Assembly (NCBI GenBank): GCA_003511885.1
Contig: DOIX01000308.1
Span: 1-13,437 of the forward strand
DNA length: 13,437 nt
Source: Cyanobacteria bacterium UBA11153
GTDB taxonomy: Bacteria > Cyanobacteriota > Cyanobacteriia > Cyanobacteriales > Coleofasciculaceae
Direction: 5' to 3'
The position numbers and the translations under genes are program-made. The notes below the pieces were generated by a model. It was not told the origin of the DNA, searched no databases, and saw nothing but the letters and a program-made list of their open reading frames with translations. Of this stretch, positions 1 through 7,225 are shown piece by piece. Numbering within the stretch: the first letter of the stretch is position 1; every line of letters begins with the position of its first letter.

Positions 1-1
1 A

Positions 2-517
2 AAAGAATCAGCGATATCAGCAGAAAAAATCAAAGCGGTGAGATTTATATTAGCCACAAATATATTAGACAATAACTTATTAACCGATCGAGAGGTATTA
101 TCGGAATACAAAGCACAGCAAAGTAACGAAAGAGGATTTAGATTTATCAAAGATCCGTTATTTTTTACCTCAAGTGTATTTGTAAAAAAACCGGAGAGAG
201 TGGAAGCCATTAGCATGATAATGGGACTGTGTTTATTAGTATATAATCTAGCTCAAAGAAAATTGAGACAACAATTAGAAGCTACTAATGAAGGGGTAAA
301 AAATCAGGTAAAGAAATTAACAAATAAGCCAAAAATGCGTTGGATATTTCAGATGTTTCAGGCGGTGCATTTAGTAATGATAGATGGAGAGAAACAAGTT
401 AGTAATTTAACCCAAGAGCGTCAAGATATATTAAAGCATTTAGGAGAGTATTGCGGTCATTACTATTTAGCATTTTTAGGTGGAATATCGTTGATATTAA
501 GTTGTAGATATTTATGA
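2..517 (+). CDS. IS1634-like (IS4 superfamily) DDE transposase, C-terminal part, cut by window edge
   Basis: The reading frame is open from base 2 and runs into the window from the left, so only the C-terminal ~170 residues are visible; the GTG at 38 is internal, not a start. The visible part carries the IS4-superfamily C-terminal signature Y-(2)-x-(3)-E-(6)-K: with the GTG at 38 as residue 1, these are Y24, Q27, E31 and K38 within YKAQQSNERGFRFIK. E31 is therefore the likely third acidic residue of the DDE triad. The following FFTSSVF and MGLCLLVYNLAQRKLRQ segments are what I know from cyanobacterial IS1634-family (DUF4277-type) transposases. It would act on its own terminal inverted repeats by cut-and-paste. 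No frameshift is visible in this part, so activity cannot be excluded. Family assignment is from memory of the family, not a search. Confidence 0.85.
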   Translation, partial: KESAISAEKIKAVRFILATNILDNNLLTDREVLSEYKAQQSNERGFRFIKDPLFFTSSVFVKKPERVEAISMIMGLCLLVYNLAQRKLRQQLEATNEGVKNQVKKLTNKPKMRWIFQMFQAVHLVMIDGEKQVSNLTQERQDILKHLGEYCGHYYLAFLGGISLILSCRYL

Positions 518-607
518 ATAATTCTCATTTATTAGTAAAGAGAATTGGCTCTTGGCTGGATTTGTTTGGGATGAAAATATAATTTATAGCGAGAAAATAG
601 CGACATT

Positions 608-766
608 AATCTATTAAGAAAAGCCCAATATTAGGCTTTTCTTAATTTCGGTAAATTTCACAGGCTTCCTTGATGTTAACTCCGTCTAATTTAAACGAAA
701 AAACTTTGGGCTATCCCAGTTTTCACAACTGAATAAAAAAAAATACTCGCATCTGCGGAATGTGGG
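608..766 (+). repeat. Direct repeat copy A, probable IS right end
   Basis: This copy aligns with 802-960 at a constant offset of 194-195 bp. Shared anchors are AATCTATTA (608/802), AAACTTTG (701/896), TTTTCACAACT (720/914) and ATCTGCGGAATGTGGG (751-766/945-960). Divergence between anchors is considerable. Because the copy begins ~90 bp after the transposase stop and ends in a sharply conserved block, I infer that the block is the IS terminal inverted repeat. Confidence 0.6.
614..645 (+). terminator. Perfect 12-bp stem-loop downstream of transposase
   Basis: Arms TTAAGAAAAGCC (614-625) and GGCTTTTCTTAA (634-645) pair perfectly around an 8-nt loop. It lies ~100 bp past the transposase stop. 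The 3' arm is itself T-rich, so it could terminate transcription of the IS, although no pure U-run follows. The equivalent position in the second repeat copy (808-840) has lost this stem. Confidence 0.5.
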
Positions 767-801
767 ATAAATTATATTTATCGTGCAATTTATCCGAAAT
801 G

Positions 802-960
802 AATCTATTAAAAAAAAGTTCGATATTTTACTTTATTTAATTTGAGGAAATTTGACAGACTCGCTTGACGTTAAAATCGCATAAGTTAAACACAAAAACT
901 TTGATGTCTCAAATTTTCACAACTCATTAAAAAATCTCAGGCACATCTGCGGAATGTGGG
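802..960 (+). repeat. Direct repeat copy B, second IS-end-like segment
   Basis: Diverged copy of 608-766, in the same orientation and with the same terminal 16 bases ATCTGCGGAATGTGGG at 945-960. The 614-645 hairpin is degraded here. It could be the end of an older related IS in tandem, or a subterminal duplication of the present one. Confidence 0.6.
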
Positions 961-1089
961 TTGTATAGCAAGGAATTCAACCTGTTATAGTACATTTGCA
1001 TGGTGAAACTTCCGCTTAAATGCTTGACAGCTTAGTTTCTATCTCCTAGTCCCTCGCTATAATTTGGCTTTTTATTGTCCATTATTTTA

Positions 1090-1225
1090 TGGCGCTATTG
1101 ACTGAAATATATTGCAGTAATCTCTGGCGTAATTACAGCACAACTGCTCTAAAAATCTGGCGATAAAGCATCGATCATTTTATCTGTAACTACGCCAGGG
1201 AGTGGCACTATTCTCTATCGCGCCA
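1090..1225. repeat. MITE-like palindromic element, family 1 copy 1
   Basis: Inner arms CTCTGGCGTAATTACAG (1122-1138) and CTGTAACTACGCCAGGGAG (1184-1202) are near-perfect inverted repeats, and outer TGGCGC (1090-1095) and GCGCCA (1220-1225) close the element. The core resembles 9338-9413 elsewhere in the window, including the interior (ACAA.TG.TC.AAAA, AAGCAT, ATCTGTAACTAC). There is no coding capacity, so any mobility would need a transposase in trans. It ends 17 bp beyond the DUF4330 stop and could fold as that gene's 3' end. Confidence 0.65.
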
Positions 1226-1242
1226 CAGGATCTGATCTTTCC

Positions 1243-1767
1243 CTATTTCAAAATCCTCACCTCGATTGTGCTGGCGTTGAAGTCATAATTCTTACCCTCT
1301 AATTCAATTGTCGTGCCGATTTTGACTTTGTTATTGCCGAATACTGGCCCATCTGGAGTAATCGTAGCATCACCGCTTAAAGTCATTAACATATCGGCAC
1401 TAAAAAAGTTCGATCGCGGATCTGGTAGTTCTTTCACTGTACCATCTGGTTGAGGGACGGCTAATGTCCGAGGCAGTTGTGTTACGGATTTGATGTTAAC
1501 CTGACCGTAGGGTTGATTGCGAATGATAATGTTGGTTTTCTTCTCTTGTTCAAATTGCTTAATCAAGGCTTCCGGATTGCCTACACTTAAGCCTCGTACA
1601 ATCACATCTACTTCTATGGGTTTTGTCTGATTGTTTTGGGCAACTGAGCCTTTGGTACCAGGAAAGATAAAGATGCCTACAAGTACTAACATAATAACTA
1701 ATGCTGCACCTGCGTCGAGAATGCTGACTTTACCGAATAAACGTCCTTTAGAATCTAAAATAGCCAT
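1243..1767 (-). CDS. DUF4330 family single-span membrane protein
   Basis: 174 residues. The N-terminus LDSKGRLFGKVSILDAGAAL, followed by a hydrophobic span (about residues 16-36, ending GIFIFPG), matches my memory of the DUF4330 family found widely in cyanobacteria. A soluble domain follows (about 48-174), rich in beta-type patterns (IEVDVIVRGLS, TIELEGKNYDF) and ending in VRILK. The topology suggests a membrane anchor with an extracytoplasmic C-terminal domain. Function is unknown; I see no catalytic motif. The ATG at 1767 is at the natural start of the conserved region, with no strong Shine-Dalgarno. It is transcribed divergently from the S8 protease gene, with 190 bp between the starts. 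Its 3' end points at the 1090-1225 palindrome. Confidence 0.85.
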   Translation of the reverse strand: MAILDSKGRLFGKVSILDAGAALVIMLVLVGIFIFPGTKGSVAQNNQTKPIEVDVIVRGLSVGNPEALIKQFEQEKKTNIIIRNQPYGQVNIKSVTQLPRTLAVPQPDGTVKELPDPRSNFFSADMLMTLSGDATITPDGPVFGNNKVKIGTTIELEGKNYDFNASTIEVRILK

Positions 1768-1957
1768 AAACCGTTGTTTGATTTTTTTGTGCCAGAGAAA
1801 ACTTACTTTACCAGAGTAAACTAAATTAGCTCGCTTTAACGTTTCCTTCCTCTTCCGGGTTGGACTGAGGAATATCAGGGCATTTTTGGTGAAACTGCAT
1901 AAGCTTTAACCTCTCAGAGATAGAAGTTTATAGCAGTGTCTATTAGAAGTAACTCAC

Positions 1958-4120
1958 ATGAAGCGTATTATTTCCACCATTTTCCTCACAGGCTGTTTGT
2001 TTGGTACGGCGAATCCCTTTCATTGCCTTGCCCCTGAGCCAGCAACAGCTCAATTTTCAGTACCAGGAGAATTATATTATACCTTTTACGGTCAGGAAAT
2101 TCCCCTGACGTTGCGATCTGATACGATCGCAGTATCGTTCAAAAATCAGGGCGGTACCCGGGGTTTCAGTCAACCTGCCTATTTGCGACTTCAGCAGGCT
2201 TTGCAAGGGGGTGGGGGGAATACCCGTGGCGGAAGTCCTCCTCCTGCGCCTTTGGATGTGGAAGTTACTCCTTTGGGCGATCGCTATGCTTTAGTTAAGT
2301 TATTATCTAATACGTTAAACGATCCTCATTCTGTCACGCAGCGGATTCAGGAGCAACCTTTCGTTGAAAGTACTTTACCTGTACTCACCCGGATTAGTCA
2401 ATCTGAACAATTGGGAACAACGGAACAAACTGTTATTTTACCTAATGAAATTGTCCTGAGTTTAGAACCGGGCATGACTAATTTGCAACGGAATCTTTTG
2501 CTGGATCGTCATAATTTAGAGATTGTTCGCCCTTTACGTTTTTCTCAAAATCGCTATATTGTTAAATCTAAGTCGGTATCGGGAACGGCTGTTTTAAATG
2601 TGGCGAATCAGCTTAATGGGGCAAGTGGAGTCCAGTCAGCAACTCCTAATTTTATCCAGTCTGTTACTTCGGGAATTAAGGAACAAACTCATCATCATAC
2701 TGCTCTTGCCCAAACGCCACAAGCTGAGGCTAAATTGCGATCGCAGTTAAGTCGCTTCCCGAAACGGGATGAGGGTCTCTATACTACTAATATGTTGCCT
2801 CTACAATGGCATCTTGATAGTACTTCTCGGCGCGGACAATTGCTACCGCGTACTGATGTCCGGGCGACGGAAGCTTGGCAAAAAAGTAATGGTGGGGATG
2901 GTGTGGTGGTTGCTGTGATTGATAGTTTAATTCAGTGGGATCATCCTGATTTAGTTAATAATGTCTATACGGTGGGTGATGTTCCAGATAAGTTACCAGG
3001 TGAGGTTAATGGTTGGGATTTCTCTGGGGAAGGTGAAGGAGATCCTGATACTCGAATTAATTCTGATGAAATTGCTGCCCTGCAGCCGCAGTTTCAGAAA
3101 AGTTTTGAGCTATCTAATGGGGATTTATTGAAGGAGTACGAATTTCTGGCTTTTGAATTTTCTGCCCAGAATCCTGATGCTTCGGAAGGAGAAATAGCTA
3201 CTTTAATTCGGAATTATCTGCGCAATCAAATAGCTGCTGAATTTCACGGTACTTGGTGTGCTGGCGTAATTGCTGCTCGCCCAGCCGATGAGAGGGGGCT
3301 GATTGGTGTTGCTCCTAATGCGAAAATTTTACCGATTCGTGTCTTTGGTTTGGGTGGTGAAATTACTACGGCTTCTTTAATTGAAGCTGTTGGTTATGCT
3401 GCATCACGGGGGGCAGATGCGATTAATATGAGTTTGGGTAGTTTGATGCCGGATCGAGAATTAACTGATCAAATTTTTGAAATTTTGGATACTCATCCCA
3501 ATTTAGTTATTATTGCCTCTGCTGGAAATGAAGGATTGGATGGAGTGGGTTTTCCAGCCGCAATTCCGGGTGTATTATCAGTTGGTGCAACTAATATTTC
3601 GGGCAATCGTACTGTTTATAGTAATTATGGGGGACGGTTGGATTTAGTTGCGCCAGGTGGTGATACGGAATTAAATATGAGTGGTGGAATTCTCACTACT
3701 GGTGGTACTTGGGTGGATGGTTTTTGGCAGGGAATTCCTGTACCAGACTATGCTTGGGGTGTTAGTTTGGATCCGAAAGGGAAATATGTACAGGTGGAAG
3801 GAACTTCTTTTGCTGCACCAACGGTATCGGGTGTAATGGCGTTGATGAAAGGAGAAGATCCCCATCGTCGCTTAAATCGCGATCGCTTGGTGAGTATTCT
3901 CAAGGAAACGGCGAGTTATGATGGATTAGCGATCGCTAAAGCTGATGAGAATCAATATCGCTTACAAGCATCGATTGGTTTTGGCTCTGGAATGGGTTTT
4001 CCTTTGATTCGTCCATCGGGTATCTTTCCTCAACCTAATCCTGTCTCAGCTTGGGAATATTTCTTTGGTAGTGGTTTGGTAAATGCTGAGGCGGCTGTCA
4101 AGAAAGTTAAAGGTGAATGA
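1958..4120 (+). CDS. Secreted S8 family (subtilisin-like) serine protease with prodomain
   Basis: 720 residues. The N-terminus has a hydrophobic signal. Two readings are possible: signal peptidase I cleavage after residue 31 (PATA|Q), or a lipobox LTGC at residues 10-13, which would give an unusually short lipoprotein signal. A Gly-rich stretch (84-93) and a putative fervidolysin/I9-like prodomain (about 159-236, ending in SGVQSATPN) follow. The catalytic triad is visible: D322 in VVAVIDS, H430 in FHGTWCAG and S617 in GTSFAAP, with the oxyanion Asn at N524 (SAGNEG). The D-to-H spacing of ~108 residues is far above the ~32 of subtilisin, owing to a Glu-rich, helix-looking insertion (about 365-425). 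ATG 1958 is the only common start after the in-frame stop at 1931. It should cleave proteins outside the cytoplasmic membrane; substrates are unknown. No partner in an operon is evident. Confidence 0.93.
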   Translation: MKRIISTIFLTGCLFGTANPFHCLAPEPATAQFSVPGELYYTFYGQEIPLTLRSDTIAVSFKNQGGTRGFSQPAYLRLQQALQGGGGNTRGGSPPPAPLDVEVTPLGDRYALVKLLSNTLNDPHSVTQRIQEQPFVESTLPVLTRISQSEQLGTTEQTVILPNEIVLSLEPGMTNLQRNLLLDRHNLEIVRPLRFSQNRYIVKSKSVSGTAVLNVANQLNGASGVQSATPNFIQSVTSGIKEQTHHHTALAQTPQAEAKLRSQLSRFPKRDEGLYTTNMLPLQWHLDSTSRRGQLLPRTDVRATEAWQKSNGGDGVVVAVIDSLIQWDHPDLVNNVYTVGDVPDKLPGEVNGWDFSGEGEGDPDTRINSDEIAALQPQFQKSFELSNGDLLKEYEFLAFEFSAQNPDASEGEIATLIRNYLRNQIAAEFHGTWCAGVIAARPADERGLIGVAPNAKILPIRVFGLGGEITTASLIEAVGYAASRGADAINMSLGSLMPDRELTDQIFEILDTHPNLVIIASAGNEGLDGVGFPAAIPGVLSVGATNISGNRTVYSNYGGRLDLVAPGGDTELNMSGGILTTGGTWVDGFWQGIPVPDYAWGVSLDPKGKYVQVEGTSFAAPTVSGVMALMKGEDPHRRLNRDRLVSILKETASYDGLAIAKADENQYRLQASIGFGSGMGFPLIRPSGIFPQPNPVSAWEYFFGSGLVNAEAAVKKVKGE

Positions 4121-4172
4121 TAACCTGGAGCTAAAAAACCTTTTTTGGTAAGATACAGTGCCGTTTAGCTGG

Positions 4173-4194
4173 GGAAGGAGCTTATTTTCCTTCC
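4173..4194 (+). terminator. Short hairpin downstream of S8 protease gene
   Basis: Arms GGAAGGA (4173-4179) and TCCTTCC (4188-4194) flank an 8-nt loop, about 50 bp after the protease stop. No U-run follows (CTACTCCCTACTCCC), so terminator function is only a guess. The remaining DNA to 4387 is C-rich low-complexity sequence typical of cyanobacterial spacers. Confidence 0.3.
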
Positions 4195-4387
4195 TACTCC
4201 CTACTCCCTCAAACCCCAATCCAGTTAATAACCCAAATCCCGTCAATCCCCCTCCCCATGCCCCACACCAATCTCCCATTAGCTCAAATCCAAAGAGTTT
4301 ATTATGAAATCGATGGAGACAGGACTGAGATGATATATCTGGTGCGATCGCAAATTATCTTTCGACGTTTTGAATCTTGAATTGCTT

Positions 4388-4570
4388 ATGACACTTACAC
4401 AAATTGCCGTCATTATTGCTATCTCGATCGTATTAATTAAATTTGTCGCTTCTTTCTTTGGCTATGCTAACAATACTATTTTGAATAGTTTAGTTACCGT
4501 AATTCTGGGCGTGTTTGTCAGCTTTGAACTGTTTAAGCTAGTCGAGGCTCTAATTGTTAAGGTTGGTTGA
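4388..4570 (+). CDS. Small two-span hydrophobic membrane protein, unknown function
   Basis: 60 residues from ATG 4388. An in-frame TTG at 4370 would add six residues, but the ATG directly precedes the hydrophobic segment. Two predicted membrane spans: about residues 4-25 (IAVIIAISIVLIKFVASFF) and 33-58 (ILNSLVTVILGVFVSFELFKL), separated by a short polar turn GYANNT. There are very few charged residues. I do not recognise the family. No convincing Shine-Dalgarno is seen. It lies alone between the S8 protease and purA, both on the same strand, with gaps of ~270 and ~250 bp. The coding call rests on an intact frame with a coherent membrane-protein pattern. It could also be a chance hydrophobic ORF, though that is less likely. 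Confidence 0.6.
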   Translation: MTLTQIAVIIAISIVLIKFVASFFGYANNTILNSLVTVILGVFVSFELFKLVEALIVKVG

Positions 4571-4757
4571 TGTCTCCGTTGCTGTCTCCAAGGATAAACC
4601 ATTCGGACGCGAAATTATGCCATTTAACTGATTCACAGCCAGGATTTCAGTCCGTGACTTTTGAATACTTTTTCCTGTGCTAGGGCTAAACCAAGGACGA
4701 GTGCTACCGCACCCCCAACCTCCATCCCCCATCCCTTAGCCCTCAGCTTCCAAATGC

Positions 4758-4787
4758 TTGACAGCGATCGCACCTCGCGCCGATAAT
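4758..4787 (+). promoter_or_regulatory. Predicted sigma-70-type promoter of purA
   Basis: A consensus -35 TTGACA (4758-4763) and a -10-like GATAAT (4782-4787) are separated by 18 bp. A start of transcription near 4794 would give a leader of ~30 nt before the TTG start at 4824. A HIP1 octamer GCGATCGC (4764-4771) directly abuts the -35 box inside the spacer. Confidence 0.55.
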
Positions 4788-4808
4788 GATGGTTTGTGTA
4801 AACTTTAG

Positions 4809-6164
<1,356 letters not shown>

Positions 6165-6223
6165 TTAAGATATTGACAAATATAGCATTTTCTGGTATGT
6201 AAGGTAAAAATAAACTGGGTTTC

Positions 6224-6268
6224 TTTGCTATCGATATGATAGCAAATCCGCTTTTTATAGCGGATTTG
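6224..6268 (+). terminator. Two mutually exclusive hairpins after purA
   Basis: Hairpin 1 pairs TTTGCTATC (6224-6232) with GATAGCAAA (6238-6246). Hairpin 2 pairs CAAATCCGCT (6243-6252) with AGCGGATTTG (6259-6268). Both are perfect and share bases 6243-6246, so they cannot both form fully. Hairpin 2 is the more stable and could be a weak terminator, but no U-run follows. Confidence 0.45.
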
Positions 6269-6276
6269 GTGTTGGA

Positions 6277-6387
6277 TGAGGTACAGCGATTAGAGTTGTG
6301 GGTAGGGGAGAAGTATTCTTGTCAATAACCTCAAGGTTAAACCAGGATTTTGCGACAAGAATCCTTCTCCCTTCCGGGTGTACCTCA
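6277..6387. repeat. 111-bp inverted-repeat element (MITE-like)
   Basis: The ends TGAGGTACA (6277-6285) and TGTACCTCA (6379-6387) are perfect inverted repeats. Inside, GGGAGAAGTATTCTTGTC (6306-6323) pairs with GACAAGAATCCTTCTCCC (6354-6371) with one mismatch, and a small palindrome TAACCTCAAGGTTA (6327-6340) lies in the loop. There is no coding capacity. It is probably a dispersed element. Confidence 0.6.
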
Positions 6388-6532
6388 AAGAGCTGCAAGC
6401 TGCTGTAAACCCCTAGAGCATTTATCCTCTTCCCCCTCCTTCGCCTCTGCCCCCACTTCCGACCGCTTCTTTTGAGATATTATGAAGTGTGGCGAACGTC
6501 TAAAATTAAACAGTTCCTCAAATTTAAAAGCT

Positions 6533-6540
6533 GGAAAAGG
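6533..6540 (+). promoter_or_regulatory. Shine-Dalgarno deciding the rplY start
   Basis: The purine block GGAAAAGG ends 7 nt before ATG 6548. This supports that start over the in-frame ATG at 6482. Confidence 0.6.
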
Positions 6541-6547
6541 TACGCAG

Positions 6548-6847
6548 ATGGAAGTTACAGTTGAATGTCAAAAAAGAGCTGAAGGCAGCAAACCAAGGGC
6601 ATTACGTCGAGATGGTTTAATCCCAGCTACTCTCTATGGTCATAAGGGTGCAGAATCAGAGTCTCTCACAGTTGATGCCAAAACGGTCGAAACTTTGCTA
6701 AAAAATAGTAAAGTTAATGATACCGTAATTCAGTTAGAGATTCCCGACTTGTCCTGGAGTGGTAAAGTCCTCCTGCGGGAAGTACAGGTTCATCCTTGGA
6801 AGAGGGCTAATGTTTACCATCTTAGCTTTTTTGCGGTAGCGGGTTAA
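6548..6847 (+). CDS. rplY: 50S ribosomal protein bL25
   Basis: 99 residues. bL25 binds 5S rRNA in the central protuberance of the large ribosomal subunit. The sequence shows the short cyanobacterial form without a C-terminal CTC domain: [19 protein letters not shown] (5-23), [10 protein letters not shown] (25-34), [12 protein letters not shown] (75-86) and the C-terminal [11 protein letters not shown] choose ATG 6548 because [10 protein letters not shown] matches the usual cyanobacterial N-terminus and a Shine-Dalgarno precedes it. ATG 6482 would add 22 residues lacking family similarity. It is downstream of purA on the same strand, but the spacer holds hairpins and a repeat, so co-transcription is uncertain. 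Confidence 0.95.
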   Translation: MEVTVECQKRAEGSKPRALRRDGLIPATLYGHKGAESESLTVDAKTVETLLKNSKVNDTVIQLEIPDLSWSGKVLLREVQVHPWKRANVYHLSFFAVAG

Positions 6848-6902
6848 GATTGGGTAGATAGCTAGAAGTTAGATCGAGTTCGATTTTATTGGTAACGTCG
6901 AG

Positions 6903-6975
6903 GCAGGGTGAAGCATTCGGATTGAAAAACGTTAGGTTTACGGCAGAAGTTATCGTCCGAATGCTTGAACCCTAC
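6903..6975. repeat. 73-bp palindromic element (AAGCATTCGG family)
   Basis: GCAGGGTGAAGCATTCGGA (6903-6921) and TCCGAATGCTTGAACCCTAC (6956-6975) are imperfect inverted repeats; GCATTCGGA/TCCGAATGC is perfect. I recall very similar GGGGCGAAGCATTCGG sequences as abundant dispersed repeats in filamentous cyanobacteria. It sits just after rplY. Confidence 0.6.
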
Positions 6976-7163
6976 AAAAGTTAAAAATATATAGATATAA
7001 ATCCTATTTCTTCGCCAAGACAGGCTTTTGGGTTAGGTTTAATTGTATCTATTTGTTGAGAAATTAATTCCGTTTAATCTGAAAGTTAGATCTGTGAAAG
7101 ATATCGTGCTACGCATTAAGGTTAGGACATATTCTCAAACTATGTTGTTCTTAATTCAGGAGG

Positions 7164-7184
7164 GATTAGCAATTAGCGATTAGC
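7164..7184 (+). repeat. Three tandem heptamers (G/A)ATTAGC
   Basis: GATTAGC, AATTAGC and GATTAGC lie head to tail, ~40 bp upstream of the kinase start. They fit the short tandem heptanucleotide repeats known from cyanobacteria. Confidence 0.6.
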
Positions 7185-7225
7185 AAACCTCAAAAGGTAA
7201 CTAGCAACTTAGGTTACTTCTATAC

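Larger units (their letters stand above)
518..1242. other. 725-bp gene-free stretch: IS tail, direct repeat and a MITE
   Basis: No credible gene is seen. It holds a hairpin (614-645), two diverged copies of a ~160-bp direct repeat (608-766 and 802-960), a short spacer (961-1089) with nothing I recognise, and a palindromic MITE-like element (1090-1225) just beyond the 3' end of the minus-strand DUF4330 gene. The stretch is AT-rich and looks like mobile-element debris. Confidence 0.7.
6165..6547. other. 383-bp spacer between purA and rplY
   Basis: It contains two overlapping hairpins (6224-6268), a 111-bp inverted-repeat element (6277-6387) and a C/T-rich tract (about 6411-6472). No gene is seen. 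A frame-open extension of rplY up to ATG 6482 is not favoured. Confidence 0.7.
6848..7225. other. 378-bp spacer between rplY and the kinase gene
   Basis: It holds a 73-bp palindromic element (6903-6975) and three heptamers (7164-7184). The rest is AT-rich with no gene or confident promoter that I can see. Confidence 0.65.

Noticed and set aside
1024..1063. TTGACA and TATAAT as a promoter
   Set aside because: The spacer would be 28 bp, far outside the workable range, and no gene follows on the plus strand for ~900 bp.
4388..4570. Toxin-antitoxin or holin-like role for the small hydrophobic protein
   Set aside because: There is no partner gene, and hydrophobicity alone does not support it.
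6482..6547. Longer bL25 start at ATG 6482
   Set aside because: The 22 extra residues have no bL25 similarity and a Shine-Dalgarno supports 6548.
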